From contig JAISLW010000325.1 of assembly GCA_031277105.1 (NCBI GenBank), positions 1 through 33,483 on the forward strand: a stretch of DNA of 33,483 nt, given 5' to 3'. The stretch comes from Planctomycetaceae bacterium. GTDB taxonomy: Bacteria > Planctomycetota > Planctomycetia > Pirellulales > Thermoguttaceae. The notes under the pieces are model-generated. The model was not told the origin of the DNA. It did no database searches and was given only the letters and a program-made list of their open reading frames with translations. Each line of letters starts with the position of its first letter. Within the stretch, counting starts at the first letter, position 1. Of the stretch, positions 18,548-27,473 are shown piece by piece. The position numbers and the translations under genes are program-made.

Positions 18548-18870
18548 GTAACCGTTCACGAAAATTTAAGCGCTAGATTTTTAGGGGTTATGGCGTAGGG
18601 TGTAGTTTTTTTGTAATGTTAATTGTAATTATTTTTCGCCCTGTTACGCGCCGCCCATAATGGGGCGAAATTCAATTAAAATTATCGTTACAAAAAATAA
18701 TTACGACTGCTCAATACTTACAAAAAATTACACTTTATATAGTTCGTGCTTGAAATTCATTGATTTAAAAGCGTCAAAACCTGCCGTCCGAAAGCTAGGC
18801 AGGCGAATGTAAAGCAAACTCAAGTACGAACAGTTTAAAACCCAGCGCTTAAATTTTCGTGAACTGTTAC
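18548..18870. repeat. Element C copy 13 containing element D copy 4
   Basis: The left end is GTAACCGTTCACGAAAATTT with a beta arm (GCGCTAGATTTTTAGGGGTT). The right end is CCAGCGCTTAAATTTTCGTG..ACTGTTAC. The middle holds an imperfect inverted pair around GCGCCGCCC and a complete D element. Confidence 0.65.
18734..18839 (-). repeat. Element D copy 4
   Basis: A minus-oriented copy from TTTATATAGTTCGTGCTTGA to CAAGTACGAACAGTTTAAAA, with core CCTGCCGTCCGAAAGCTAGGCAGG. It lies inside element C copy 13. Confidence 0.75.
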
Positions 18871-18886
18871 TAAAATTATTTGTATA

Positions 18887-18912
18887 TTTTTTACCACAGC
18901 GGACACAGATGG
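18887..18912. repeat. Element F fragment
   Basis: TACCACAGCGGACACAGATG matches one arm of element F with changes. Confidence 0.4.
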
Positions 18913-18942
18913 CAAGATACCTGAAAGACAACCTGAATATCT

Positions 18943-19048
18943 CTATACAGCTCGTACTTGAATTTCATTGATTTAAAAGCGTCAAAGCCTGCCGTCCGAA
19001 AGCTAGGCAGGCGAAGGTAAACGAAAACTCAAGTGCGAACAGTTTAAA
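18943..19048 (-). repeat. Element D copy 5
   Basis: A minus-oriented copy, CTATACAGCTCGTACTTGAA to CTCAAGTGCGAACAGTTT, with the full GCCTGCC/GGCAGGC stem. Confidence 0.75.
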
Positions 19049-19055
19049 ACTTATT

Positions 19056-19248
19056 ACAACTGTTCACGAAAATTTAAGCGCTAGGTTTTGGGGTGTAGGG
19101 GTTAGGGAGTAGTTTTTTAGAAATTTAGAGAACAGTTTTTTTGTTACAAAAAAATTATCCTTATTGTCCCATCTGTCCCATCTGTCCCTCATGTCCTTAA
19201 AAATTCGCCAATACGTAATTGGTTAAAAAAATTTCCGTGAACGGTTAC
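19056..19248. repeat. Element C copy 14 (beta left, alpha right)
   Basis: The ends are CAACTGTTCACGAAAATTTA and AATTTCCGTGAACGGTTAC. The left arm is GCGCTAGGTTTTGGGGTGTA and the right arm has TGTCCCATCTGTCCCATCTG and CGCCAATACGTAATTGG. Confidence 0.75.
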
Positions 19249-19276
19249 AAAATTTCTTTACTTTTATTTTTTGAAA

Positions 19277-20020
19277 ATGATAGAGATACTTTTTGAGAGC
19301 GGCTTAATGCTTGCAGTGAACAAGCCTGCGGGTTTGCTTACACAAGCGGCACGTGGTATAGATTCGCTTGAGTTGCGGGTAAAGTCTTATCTTGCTGGCG
19401 TTGGCGATAGCGTTGACGTTGGCGTTAATGTTGACTGTAATGACGAATCTATTTTTAGATATTATCTTGGCGTGCCGCATCGTCTTGATCGTCCTGTTTC
19501 CGGCGTGATTCTTTTTGGCAAAACATCTCGTGCAACACGACAACTTTCAGAACAATTTGAGAATCGGCAAATAGACAAGACGTATTGGTGCGTGGTTTCG
19601 GGGAAGATGGAAGTTGGCGGCAGCGGCACGTGGATTGATTACATGCGAAAAATTCCAAATCATCCCGTCGCCGAAATCGTACAACCAATAAATCCAGACG
19701 CCCGCGAAGCAATTCTACATTACAAAGTCCTGCAACAATTTGAATTTAACAATATGCCGTTGACGCATCTGGAAATCAAACTTGAAACAGGACGAATGCA
19801 CCAAATCAGATTACAAACCGCAACACGCGGATTCCCAATTATCGGCGATGCAACTTATAACTCAACGATACCTTTTGGCGAAAATTTTGACAATGAACGT
19901 TGTAGAGAAATAGCGTTACATGCCCGCTCTATCACTTTCATCGACCCAAGCAACAAAAAACAAATAAACATAATCGCCCCAATCCCAAAACTATGGAACA
20001 CAATCGGGAATTATTTTTAA
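19277..20020 (+). CDS. RluA-family RNA pseudouridine synthase
   Basis: Converts uridine to pseudouridine in rRNA or tRNA. The catalytic signature HRLDRPVSGVILFGKTS is intact, with the essential Asp in HRLD at residue 71. Before it, ESGLMLAVNKPAGLLTQ is the usual first motif. After it come DKTYWCVVSG and LETGRMHQIRLQTATRGFPI, the last being the family's Arg-His-Gln-Ile-Arg motif. The protein is about 247 residues with no N-terminal S4 domain, like the short TruC/RluA-type members. The target site cannot be told from sequence. ATG at 19277 was chosen over TTG at 19271 two codons earlier. Residues 42-58 (VGDSVDVGVNVDCNDES) are a small insertion. Confidence 0.92.
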   Translation: MIEILFESGLMLAVNKPAGLLTQAARGIDSLELRVKSYLAGVGDSVDVGVNVDCNDESIFRYYLGVPHRLDRPVSGVILFGKTSRATRQLSEQFENRQIDKTYWCVVSGKMEVGGSGTWIDYMRKIPNHPVAEIVQPINPDAREAILHYKVLQQFEFNNMPLTHLEIKLETGRMHQIRLQTATRGFPIIGDATYNSTIPFGENFDNERCREIALHARSITFIDPSNKKQINIIAPIPKLWNTIGNYF

Positions 20021-20086
20021 ATTCGGAAGTCGGAATTGAGTCGGAATTGGTGGGATAGGTTTTTGGTTACAAAAATTAAGGAACGC

Positions 20087-20281
20087 CGTTGTCTCGCCTA
20101 CGAACCTGAAGGAACCCAGGCGAAATACCTGCGATCCTGAAGTGCAGGCGAGACCACCGGATCGCGGGCGTCTCGCCTGCATGTTGCCGATAGGCAACCA
20201 AAAAGGCTGTTGAGATTTTAAACCTCGCTCATTAGCGGTTGAGTACAACCGCTCGCAGGCGAGACGGCCTGGGATCCTTCC
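20087..20281 (-). repeat. Element B cluster, minus orientation
   Basis: The complement of the B units: GGATCGCGGGCGTCTCGCCT, GTTGCCGATAGGCAAC, and AGCGGTTGAGTACAACCGCT. Confidence 0.75.
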
Positions 20282-20293
20282 AATTTATCCGAT

Positions 20294-20457
20294 CTGTCCC
20301 GTTAGGGACAACATGTTGGTAGAAAAGATGATACAATTTTTTAGCGTCCCGTTAAGGACGCAATAAAGGTTAAGGTTGTATTGACATGTTGTCCCTAGCG
20401 GGACAAATATATTTTTGACATTGCTTTTCTACCAACATGTTGTCCCTAGCGGGACAG
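20294..20457. repeat. Element A copy 3 (164 bp, inverted)
   Basis: The ends are CTGTCCCGTTAGGGACAACA and TGTTGTCCCTAGCGGGACAG. The interior is the reverse complement of copy 1. Confidence 0.85.
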
Positions 20458-20674
20458 AAATGAATTTTTAGAGACACCCAGATATTAAACCTCTCTCATT
20501 AGCGGTTGAGTACAACCGCATGCAGGCGAGACGCCCGCGATCCTGGGATGCAGGCGAGACGCCTGCGAATCTGAAGGAACACAGGCGAGACGCCTGTGAT
20601 CCTAAAATGCCCGCGATCCTGAAATGCAGGCGAGACCAACGGTTCGCAGGCGTTCCGCCTGCGAACCTTATGAC
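20458..20674 (-). repeat. E terminus plus element B cluster
   Basis: ATGAATTTTTAGAGACACCC (E terminus) joins to a B cluster with CGGTTGAGTACAACCG, GCAGGCGAGACGCCCGCGAT and four further GCAGGCG palindromes. Confidence 0.7.
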
Positions 20675-20928
20675 GGCGATTTTTTGTAACAAAAATTGTC
20701 CCCATTGTCTCGCTTGTCACACACGTCCCTAAAAAATCGCCAATACGTAATTTGCTAAAAAATTTCCGTGAACGGTTACAAAAATTTTAACCCGCCGTGT
20801 TGCGGCGGGCTGTTATGCGTTGCCCATAAAATGGCAAGATTTAACGTAATTTTTTGATCAAAAAATTCTCTACCCAATAGTTATGAGTATTTTTTGAAAA
20901 CCGCAATTTGAAAGTGTGAAAAATATAG

Positions 20929-21705
20929 TTAGTGCATTTCTCTTCCTCCGGTGATATTTATTGCTTGTCCTGTCATGTATGCTGCGCGGTCGCTTGCTAG
21001 AAAACATGCGACGTTTACAACATCTTCAATATGAGCAAGCCGTCCCATTGGTATTTTTGCCGTAAAAGTTTTTACGATTTCTTCGTGTGGCATTTTCATA
21101 TTATTCACGTAATCGGCGGAGACGTGAGTCCATACTCCGGTTGCTTCCGTGATACCTGGGCAAACGCAATTTATCCTAATATTCAATTTTGCGACTTCAT
21201 AAGCGACCGCTTGGGTCAAGGTAATAATTGCGCCTTTTGCCGAGCTATAAGCGCTCATCAACGCCGAACCTGTTTTGCCGGACTTGCTTGAAAAATTTAC
21301 GATTGAGCCGCTTCCTTGTTCTTTCATTATCGGCAACACGTATTTGATAAAAAAGAATGTTCCTTTGACGTTGACCGCATAAATGAAGTCCCATTCTTTT
21401 TCGTCAATATCTTCAATCTTATTGCCTTTGCCCGAAGTTCCGGCGACGTTAACCAGTACGTCAATATTCTTGCCGAATTTTTTCTGGCACGCTTCAACAA
21501 CAGATTTAACCGCATCCGATTTAGTTATATCCGCCGCTAAACCGTCGCAACCGGCGCCTATTTCTTTTGATACTGCGTCAATTTTCGACTGGTCAAGATC
21601 CGTAATAAACGCCTTGCCGCCTTCCGCAACTATACGTTGCGCAATCGCTTTACCTATTGTACCAGTCGCTCCGGTAACCAACGCTACTTTGTTTTTGAAT
21701 TCCAT
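20929..21705 (-). CDS. Short-chain dehydrogenase/reductase (FabG-like)
   Basis: A classical SDR of 258 residues. The cofactor site is VTGATGTIGKAIA, with TGxxxGxG at 11-18, and the second strand ends ITDLD, whose Asp36 favours NAD(H) over NADP(H). NVAG (86-89) and the catalytic Ser139/140 (NFSSKSG), Tyr153 and Lys157 (YSSAK) are all present. The C-terminus, FLASDRAAYMTGQAINITGG, is typical. An extended loop (VWTHVSADYVNNMKMPHEEI) covers the substrate site and differs from fatty-acid FabG, so a sugar or polyol dehydrogenase role is as likely as 3-oxoacyl-ACP reduction. It has no operon partner. Confidence 0.9.
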   Translation of the reverse strand: MEFKNKVALVTGATGTIGKAIAQRIVAEGGKAFITDLDQSKIDAVSKEIGAGCDGLAADITKSDAVKSVVEACQKKFGKNIDVLVNVAGTSGKGNKIEDIDEKEWDFIYAVNVKGTFFFIKYVLPIMKEQGSGSIVNFSSKSGKTGSALMSAYSSAKGAIITLTQAVAYEVAKLNIRINCVCPGITEATGVWTHVSADYVNNMKMPHEEIVKTFTAKIPMGRLAHIEDVVNVACFLASDRAAYMTGQAINITGGREMH

Positions 21706-22005
21706 CGTTTTAAATTAAATTTTAAATTTCCTTTAATTCTATTTTTAATTTCTGATTTTTTGACCGCAAAAAAATTTCTTTACCGCATCCAAAAAAGATA
21801 CAAAAAAATTCATAATAGCAATCACAGAAAATTAACTCTCAACGCAGGCTTGACAAAAAAAGCCAAGAAACAACCCACGCCAATTTAAACAAGTTGAACA
21901 TTCTAATACTTCAAAAAATAATCGCAATATCAACCAAACATTTTTTAAAAATTCGGGATGCTGAATGCGGAATTAAAGACTTTGATTTCAAATTTAGAAA
22001 GAACG

Positions 22006-22092
22006 CAACCGTCGCAACTGTACGTTTTGATCTCAACTGCTTTATCGGTAACCGTTGGCTACTTGCAACCGAGACGGTTACGTTCCTTTTAC
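22006..22092. repeat. Degenerate element B remnant
   Basis: AACGCAACCGTCGCAACTGT..TCAACTG and TTGCAACCGAGACGGTTACG keep the outline of B hairpins with many changes. The rest of the 21706-22131 spacer is AT-rich without visible features. Confidence 0.4.
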
Positions 22093-22131
22093 AATACGTA
22101 TAAAGTAAAAAAATAAGTATCAGTACATACT

Positions 22132-23946
22132 TTATTCTCGTTTTATTTTGTAAAATTTGAGTATTGTCAAAATTTTTTTATTTTTTGTAACATCATTGAT
22201 ATTTGTAAAATCATTTTTTGAAATAATATTTTTTAGTATTTCATCTTGTTCTTTGTTAAGTGAGTTAAATTGTTCCCACCACTGTTTGGTCAAATTATCT
22301 TTATATTTGAAACGGTGAATAATAAACGCTTCCGGCATCCAAAGAATTTTATGAAATTCGTCTAGGTTACGTCCAAATGCTTCTTCAAAAAATGTTTTAC
22401 CTCGTCCGATTTTACCTTTGGTCGCATTGAGAACTGCTTGCACTGCACGGATAAATTTACGATTCCAATACTTGCCAATATAATTCCTATTGTCAAAGTA
22501 TTTTGGATCATCAATTGGATGATATTTCATCGGAAAAGAATAAATTGATACGCCAAGTTCTTCGCATAAATCAACATTAACTCTCATCCGTTGATACAAT
22601 TCATCAGGTTTATCAAGATAATTATATAGTAAATAATTAGAAAGATTTTTGATTCCATATTTCGCCGCTAGTCGAACAGCGTTGCAGTAAATGTCTGCCA
22701 TCGAATAGTGATCAAATGCAATTCGTAATGGTCTTATGTTGAGTTCGGAAAGTTTTTTTATTTTTTCTTCAATAACATGTCGAGCATCAACACCCTGATT
22801 AAAATCAATATACCTTACTTTGGGACTATGTTTAAAATATTTATCATAAAGTGGACGAGCAATTTCATCAAAATTGAGAATGGACTTTACATCCGCATAG
22901 ACTGGATAAAGTAGATTTGCCTTCTCTCTTGTCAAATAAAATTCACCTTGTTCGTTTTCTGGAAGTTTTTCTGCTATGCTATCATAAATTTTTATGATTT
23001 TATTTGTGTAAGCACGGACATTGCGATTTTCTTTCTTACTTGCTCGTAAATGTTTAATTGCAATAGCATACTCGCTAGGCGGAGTATAAGTTGCCCCGCG
23101 ATGAAAACCACAATCTTTTATTTCATTAATGATTTTGTTAAACTTCTTTGAAGCAAATACATTATTATCAAGAAGCAACAAATCTTTTCGTTGTCCGAAA
23201 AGAGCGGTCGTTTCTTCTAGTTGTAGTTTGATTGCAATATAACTACGATATTTTTTTTCCAATCGTGGTACAACACAAAAACTACAACGATTGGGGCAAC
23301 CACGTGTCATATAACCAAAATAGCTATTGCTCGCCGGATACTTATAGTCAATTTCTTCTAAAATAGAATAATCCAATGGTAATGTATCAATTATAACCTT
23401 ACTGTTTTTATCAAATATTCCTGCTTTATTGAGTTGCCCTTGTATCGGTTTTATTTCAGTTGCTTCATAAAATTTTTTCGGTAATAATGTAGCAGCAATT
23501 CCTCCGACATATAATTTTCCATCGGGTTTTAAAAATTTTTTGGCGCCGTTTATTGTATTGACTGTTTCTTTCCAATAAAAAGTAAAGAGAGTAGTAACGC
23601 AAATTATATCAAATTTGGGATAACTTTCCGCTACGTATTGTTGCCGGTATTTTCTTAATACAATATAGTCGTTACTCCAAATAAATTCTGGAATTGTATC
23701 AATATAAATACATTGCCCCGTTTTAATAAATTGTAATATATTTGATTCATATTTTGCAAGAGTTACATTTTTTACTTCACGAAAAAATTCTTCGCTCAGT
23801 AATTTTACCGCAAGATCTCTGAGATTACCCTTAAAAAAACGCAAATCATCACCACATTTACGAAAATATGTTGCGAGTTTCATTAATCCCAATGGAGGAT
23901 ATTTGTTTTTATAATTCGGTTCAAGTAGAAGAGTCTTTCTTCCCAT
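22132..23946 (-). CDS. Radical SAM enzyme with B12-binding-like N-terminus
   Basis: The protein has 604 residues. The N-terminus (EPNYKNKYPPLGLMKLATYF) and later DIICVTTLFTFYW.. with LYVGGIAATLLP have the outline of the B12-binding domain of class B radical SAM enzymes; the DxHxxG cobalamin-binding His motif is not seen, so B12 may be bound base-off or not at all. The [4Fe-4S] motif is TRGCPNRCSFC, giving Cys217, Cys221 and Cys224 in the canonical CxxxCxxC spacing. About 370 further residues carry DFNQGVDARHVIEEKIKKLS and an unrecognised C-terminal part. Its ATG overlaps the stop of the upstream GHKL gene by one base (TAATG), which shows translational coupling. It is the last gene of the NurA-HerA-GHKL-rSAM cassette. 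The product may modify a nucleic acid or make a signalling or protective small molecule; the substrate is unknown. Confidence 0.85.
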   Translation of the reverse strand: MGRKTLLLEPNYKNKYPPLGLMKLATYFRKCGDDLRFFKGNLRDLAVKLLSEEFFREVKNVTLAKYESNILQFIKTGQCIYIDTIPEFIWSNDYIVLRKYRQQYVAESYPKFDIICVTTLFTFYWKETVNTINGAKKFLKPDGKLYVGGIAATLLPKKFYEATEIKPIQGQLNKAGIFDKNSKVIIDTLPLDYSILEEIDYKYPASNSYFGYMTRGCPNRCSFCVVPRLEKKYRSYIAIKLQLEETTALFGQRKDLLLLDNNVFASKKFNKIINEIKDCGFHRGATYTPPSEYAIAIKHLRASKKENRNVRAYTNKIIKIYDSIAEKLPENEQGEFYLTREKANLLYPVYADVKSILNFDEIARPLYDKYFKHSPKVRYIDFNQGVDARHVIEEKIKKLSELNIRPLRIAFDHYSMADIYCNAVRLAAKYGIKNLSNYLLYNYLDKPDELYQRMRVNVDLCEELGVSIYSFPMKYHPIDDPKYFDNRNYIGKYWNRKFIRAVQAVLNATKGKIGRGKTFFEEAFGRNLDEFHKILWMPEAFIIHRFKYKDNLTKQWWEQFNSLNKEQDEILKNIISKNDFTNINDVTKNKKILTILKFYKIKRE

Positions 23947-25523
23947 TATCTAAGTCCCTTCTTAAGTCCTTTCGTTATTTTATCAATTAGTTTGTCTGCT
24001 GTTTCAGTGTCCATTTCCAAATGAATTATCTCAAAAACTCTTTCAATAATTTTTCTTTCTTTACTATTAAATTTTCCTAGTTCATCGGTACGGCGTTTTT
24101 GTATGGGACGTTGTATAGGAAGAGGCGCAGGTTTAAGACAATTTTCTTCTTTAACGACTTTATTAATGACTTGTTCAATAATTTGTCCATAAACGCCGCC
24201 ATTTTCCTTTGCTTTTTCGTTTATTTTTTTTATTTCATTTTGTGCATTTTCAGCTTTTAATCGTTTGTCTTTAAGTTTTTCATATTCGTTCTTTTTTTGC
24301 TCTTCGTTAATAAATATACCTGTCTTTTCCTTTTTATTATATTCTGTTTTATCTTTCTCATAATCGGTAATCTTTTTAACAGAACTATTAATCTTTGATC
24401 CATCGTAATAAATCTTATATAAATCTTTAGAAAAAAAGTTTTGAAGCGAATCTTCAAAATTTCTGCGAGTAGGAGTTTCATTAAAATAATCGCGTTGTGA
24501 ATTAGGAATAAGGTCGGTGGAAACAGCGAATACTTCGCCAACAAAATAATTTTGTCCACGTTCTTCATTGAATAATTTTTGTAAAACATCTTCGTTACCG
24601 ATTTGGATGTTTCCTTTACGGAGCCGAAAACTCCTCATTGGGTTTGTTTTTTTGGGTAAAACCTTGTCAAATTTTGAAAGTCCTAACCACATCCATGCTA
24701 ATAGATTTCCATTTTCGTCTTTGACGTCATAAAATTCAATATCAAAAATCTCATCGGTACATTCACCTTTGTTATCCTTAATTTTATCCGTATAATTTTT
24801 AAAAATTTGTTCTCCGTCAAGTTTAATATTATATTCGTCTATATTATAATTTTTTTCTTGAGCGTATTTTTTTATATTTGTTCTAAATCGGAAAGTATTT
24901 TGATAGGGTACCGGCGCAACAAAAGAAAGATAATTTTTAATTGCTATCTTATCAAGTAAATCGTTATTTTCATCATTGATTCCTTTCAGTTCGACCGTAA
25001 AATAATGATCGTTGTTGTTATCGGTCTGTTCCGTTTCAAAATGAAATATTTGTTTAAGAACAAAACCGGCTTCATGCTTTTTACCTTTGTGATGTTCGGT
25101 TATTAAATTGCGCATTTTTTGGGCGTTACAGATCACTTTTGAAATGATATTTTCTCCTTTTGCTTTAGATTCAAATATGAGTTCACGGCAATAAGCAAGC
25201 CCGCACAGACGACCAATGCCTCGAAAACCTTTATCTTTACTGAAATCTTTGTCTGAATCGGCAATATTTCCTAACACCCGTTGAAAATCTGCGGCGGTAA
25301 TTCCTGTTGCATTATCACGTATTGTTACTGTACGGTTATTCTGATCGAACCAAATTTCAATCTGACCTTCATTTTGTTGCAGGATACCTTCTTCGATTGC
25401 CTTATCGATTTGGTCGCATGCATTTTGAATGTATTCCCGATAAATCACTTTGGAGTCCTGATACATCCCTGTAGTTAGGTTCTCAATTATATTTGCTCCG
25501 AATCTGTATTCTTGTTCTTGCAT
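23946..25523 (-). CDS. GHKL-family ATPase (MORC/Hsp90-like)
   Basis: The protein has 525 residues. The Bergerat ATP-binding fold is clear: YREYIQNACDQID with Glu30, Asn34 and Asp37 (motif N), TIRDNATGIT with Asp70 and Gly74 (motif G1), and KGFRGIGRLCG at 98-108 (motif G2). These suit ATP-dependent dimerisation as in Hsp90, MutL and MORC proteins. A transducer-like middle part follows, with MRSFRLRKGNIQIGNEDVL and GEVFAVSTDLIPNSQRDYF, a pattern seen in Hsp90-like ATPases. The C-terminal third is a Lys/Glu-rich coiled coil (about 385-435) and a basic end. Prokaryotic MORC-like ATPases are known from restriction and defence loci. It lies 102 bp behind herA with element D between, and is coupled to the radical SAM gene. 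Confidence 0.85.
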   Translation of the reverse strand: MQEQEYRFGANIIENLTTGMYQDSKVIYREYIQNACDQIDKAIEEGILQQNEGQIEIWFDQNNRTVTIRDNATGITAADFQRVLGNIADSDKDFSKDKGFRGIGRLCGLAYCRELIFESKAKGENIISKVICNAQKMRNLITEHHKGKKHEAGFVLKQIFHFETEQTDNNNDHYFTVELKGINDENNDLLDKIAIKNYLSFVAPVPYQNTFRFRTNIKKYAQEKNYNIDEYNIKLDGEQIFKNYTDKIKDNKGECTDEIFDIEFYDVKDENGNLLAWMWLGLSKFDKVLPKKTNPMRSFRLRKGNIQIGNEDVLQKLFNEERGQNYFVGEVFAVSTDLIPNSQRDYFNETPTRRNFEDSLQNFFSKDLYKIYYDGSKINSSVKKITDYEKDKTEYNKKEKTGIFINEEQKKNEYEKLKDKRLKAENAQNEIKKINEKAKENGGVYGQIIEQVINKVVKEENCLKPAPLPIQRPIQKRRTDELGKFNSKERKIIERVFEIIHLEMDTETADKLIDKITKGLKKGLR

Positions 25524-25524
25524 T

Positions 25525-25622
25525 GTTTTAAATTGCTTTCACTTGAAATTACGTTTTACAATCGCCTGCCTAGTTTTCGGACGGCGGGCTTTAACGCTGA
25601 AATTCAAGTACAAACTGTATAA
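25525..25622 (+). repeat. Element D copy 6, between the HerA and GHKL genes
   Basis: Plus-oriented, slightly shortened (the TTTAAATCG part is missing), with core GCCTGCC-tagttttcgga-CGGCGGGC. It fills the gap from one base upstream of the GHKL start to three bases after the herA stop. Confidence 0.7.
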
Positions 25623-25625
25623 CAG

Positions 25626-27317
25626 TTACTTAAATTGTTTATAAATTGGTTTAGGAAAATGAATTTTCAACAACGAGCGGAACACTGGATTTTGTATGAG
25701 ATAATCGCCTTGTTCCAACCGTGTAAGCATATTTTTATACGTACTTGGCAAACTGTTATAATCTCTTGTTGAAACTTCTATTGAATTAGTGCGTCCATAA
25801 GCGTGTGTTGCGCAATTACCCGTAACTCTATCATGTATCGCGCTACGGAATTGTTCTGCTCCAAACAATATCACTCCTAATGATCGACCACGTTCTGTTA
25901 CATCAAGTAATTCACGTAATATCGGCGACGTTTTGGGAACATCTTTGGATGCGTATTTATTTAATTCATCAATAAACACTACAATTTTTGACGGTGGATT
26001 AACCCTTTTTTCATTATCAAATTCACCTAGTTTCAAGTTATAAATTGTTCTCACCGCATCGCCAAAAACAAATGCTTGTTTGTCTTCTGGTAGTTTTGCA
26101 ATATCAATTACAAAAACATCATTATTACTGATTTTCTTAATTTCATCTGCAAGCCGACATTCTTTCTTTTGAGGATCAACTCGCTGAGCAAACATTTCAT
26201 CTTGTATCGCTTTACGGACAATTCGTTTAAATTTTCGCCAACTCAATACAGAAATATCACTGTTATTTTTTGAGGAATTTCCTTTTTGGGAATTTTCTGT
26301 AACTTTGTTAATAAATTCATTCCATGTATTGAGACGTCCGAAGTCAGGGTCATCTTTGTCAATAATTTTACTAATAATTGATTCCATTGTTTGTGCCGGA
26401 TCATCAATATTGGAAAACATCATTTCAATACTTTCTTTATCATAAGCATAAACATATTTAAATTTATTCAATTTATTTGATTTTAAGTACAAATCAACAT
26501 CGTCTCTCGATAAGTAGGTACTCTGTTTCGTTGAGTTGTTAGAATAATAGGGAATAAAATATTTTACATTTTTAAACGGTTCCGGTTTTAATTGCAGATT
26601 TTTATAATCTGCAAGAATTTTTTTCTTTTTGGTAGTATCATTTTCGAAATCGCTCATTTCGTCAATTGCCATTAAGTCGCATCCTTTAACATTAAAAATC
26701 ACAAAGGCAACACTGTCGTCAGAATCTTGTTTATTCAAATACTGATCTTGAATTGCTTTCATCAAAAACATTGCATAAGACGTTTTAGATGCAAGCCCGG
26801 AAATACCTGATATGTTTAGATGAGCGCCTTCCGGTCCTAAAATGAATTTTGAATTAAGATGTACAGGTAATACTACTTCATCCGGCGTTCCTTCATACAT
26901 TTTCAACGAACCACAAACAAGCGGATTTTGAATTTTATCAAGCCCCAATGCCAACGTGATTTCTTCGGCGGACGCCAGATACACTTTCGCATTGTTATGA
27001 ACCGGCGTATAAAGATTTTTATTGTTAAATGAAACTTTCACTTCAGCATAATTCATTCCAATCCGCAACGTTGGCTCTTCAACATTAACATTCCCAAAAT
27101 CGCTGGAAATAAAATTTGTTAAAAAACTTTGTGCGTCTGTAATATGCGAAATATTCTCAATAACACCGAAGGTAAATGAACCGTCAATATGTGCAACTTT
27201 CACAATATCAAATGCATGTAACTGTAAATCGGAATTTGTCCAAAAACAAAATTTGTCCATCGTGGTAGGATTTTTTTCTGTTGCTAAAACTCTACCAATA
27301 AGTTTATTATCACTCAT
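25626..27317 (-). CDS. HerA-like DNA-pumping ATPase
   Basis: The protein has 563 residues from the ATG; a TTG five codons earlier (27332) is possible, and neither has a good Shine-Dalgarno sequence. The N-terminal NKLIGRVLATE..DIVKVAHIDGSFTFGVIENI is the small beta-barrel (HAS-barrel) of HerA proteins. The Walker A loop is GISGLASKTS (residues 171-180 in this numbering), a variant of GxxGxGKS with Ala for the second conserved Gly. Walker B is IVVFIDELNKYA, followed by LGVILFGAEQFRSAI, then the arginine-finger-like NCATHAYGRTN. HerA forms a hexamer that moves along DNA and works with the NurA nuclease, which is encoded directly upstream. A long insert (about 225-395, Lys/Asn-rich) sits between the Walker motifs. 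Confidence 0.88.
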   Translation of the reverse strand: MSDNKLIGRVLATEKNPTTMDKFCFWTNSDLQLHAFDIVKVAHIDGSFTFGVIENISHITDAQSFLTNFISSDFGNVNVEEPTLRIGMNYAEVKVSFNNKNLYTPVHNNAKVYLASAEEITLALGLDKIQNPLVCGSLKMYEGTPDEVVLPVHLNSKFILGPEGAHLNISGISGLASKTSYAMFLMKAIQDQYLNKQDSDDSVAFVIFNVKGCDLMAIDEMSDFENDTTKKKKILADYKNLQLKPEPFKNVKYFIPYYSNNSTKQSTYLSRDDVDLYLKSNKLNKFKYVYAYDKESIEMMFSNIDDPAQTMESIISKIIDKDDPDFGRLNTWNEFINKVTENSQKGNSSKNNSDISVLSWRKFKRIVRKAIQDEMFAQRVDPQKKECRLADEIKKISNNDVFVIDIAKLPEDKQAFVFGDAVRTIYNLKLGEFDNEKRVNPPSKIVVFIDELNKYASKDVPKTSPILRELLDVTERGRSLGVILFGAEQFRSAIHDRVTGNCATHAYGRTNSIEVSTRDYNSLPSTYKNMLTRLEQGDYLIQNPVFRSLLKIHFPKPIYKQFK

Positions 27318-27368
27318 TATTGTTTCCGGCAACTCTATTACCGGCTCATAAAAATTAAAAAAACAAAA

Positions 27369-27473
27369 TTATACGTAACGTACTTGAATTTCAGCGATAC
27401 AAGAGTATAAAAGCCTGCCGTCCAATATAGGCAGGCGGCGATAAAACGCAAATTCAATGTGAACAGTTTAAAA
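27369..27473 (-). repeat. Element D copy 7, between the NurA and HerA genes
   Basis: Minus-oriented, ACGTAACGTACTTGAATTTC to AATGTGAACAGTTTAAAA, with core CCTGCCGTCCAATATAGGCAGG. The nurA stop codon and the codon before it lie inside the repeat's terminal TTTAAA. Confidence 0.72.

Larger units (their letters stand above)
20050..20779. repeat. Element C copy 15 carrying B-A-E'-B
   Basis: The right alpha arm is clear (TTGTCCCCATTGTCTCGCTT, AATCGCCAATACGTAATTTG, ending CCGTGAACGGTTAC). The left arm is only suggested by TTTTTGGTTACAAAAATTAA. Inside lie a B cluster, A copy 3, an E terminus and a second B cluster. It accounts for most of the 908-bp gap; the rest to 20928 is AT-rich with no visible gene. 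Confidence 0.6.

Noticed and set aside
18600-18720. Possible small RNA or riboswitch between argB and the pseudouridine synthase gene
   Set aside because: The inverted repeat there (GCGCCGCCC region) belongs to the middle of element C copy 13; no known riboswitch core was recognised.
24257-24589. Frame inside the GHKL ATPase gene
   Set aside because: A Lys/Ile-rich shadow reading of AT-rich DNA on the same strand; the GHKL frame is continuous and coupled to its neighbours.
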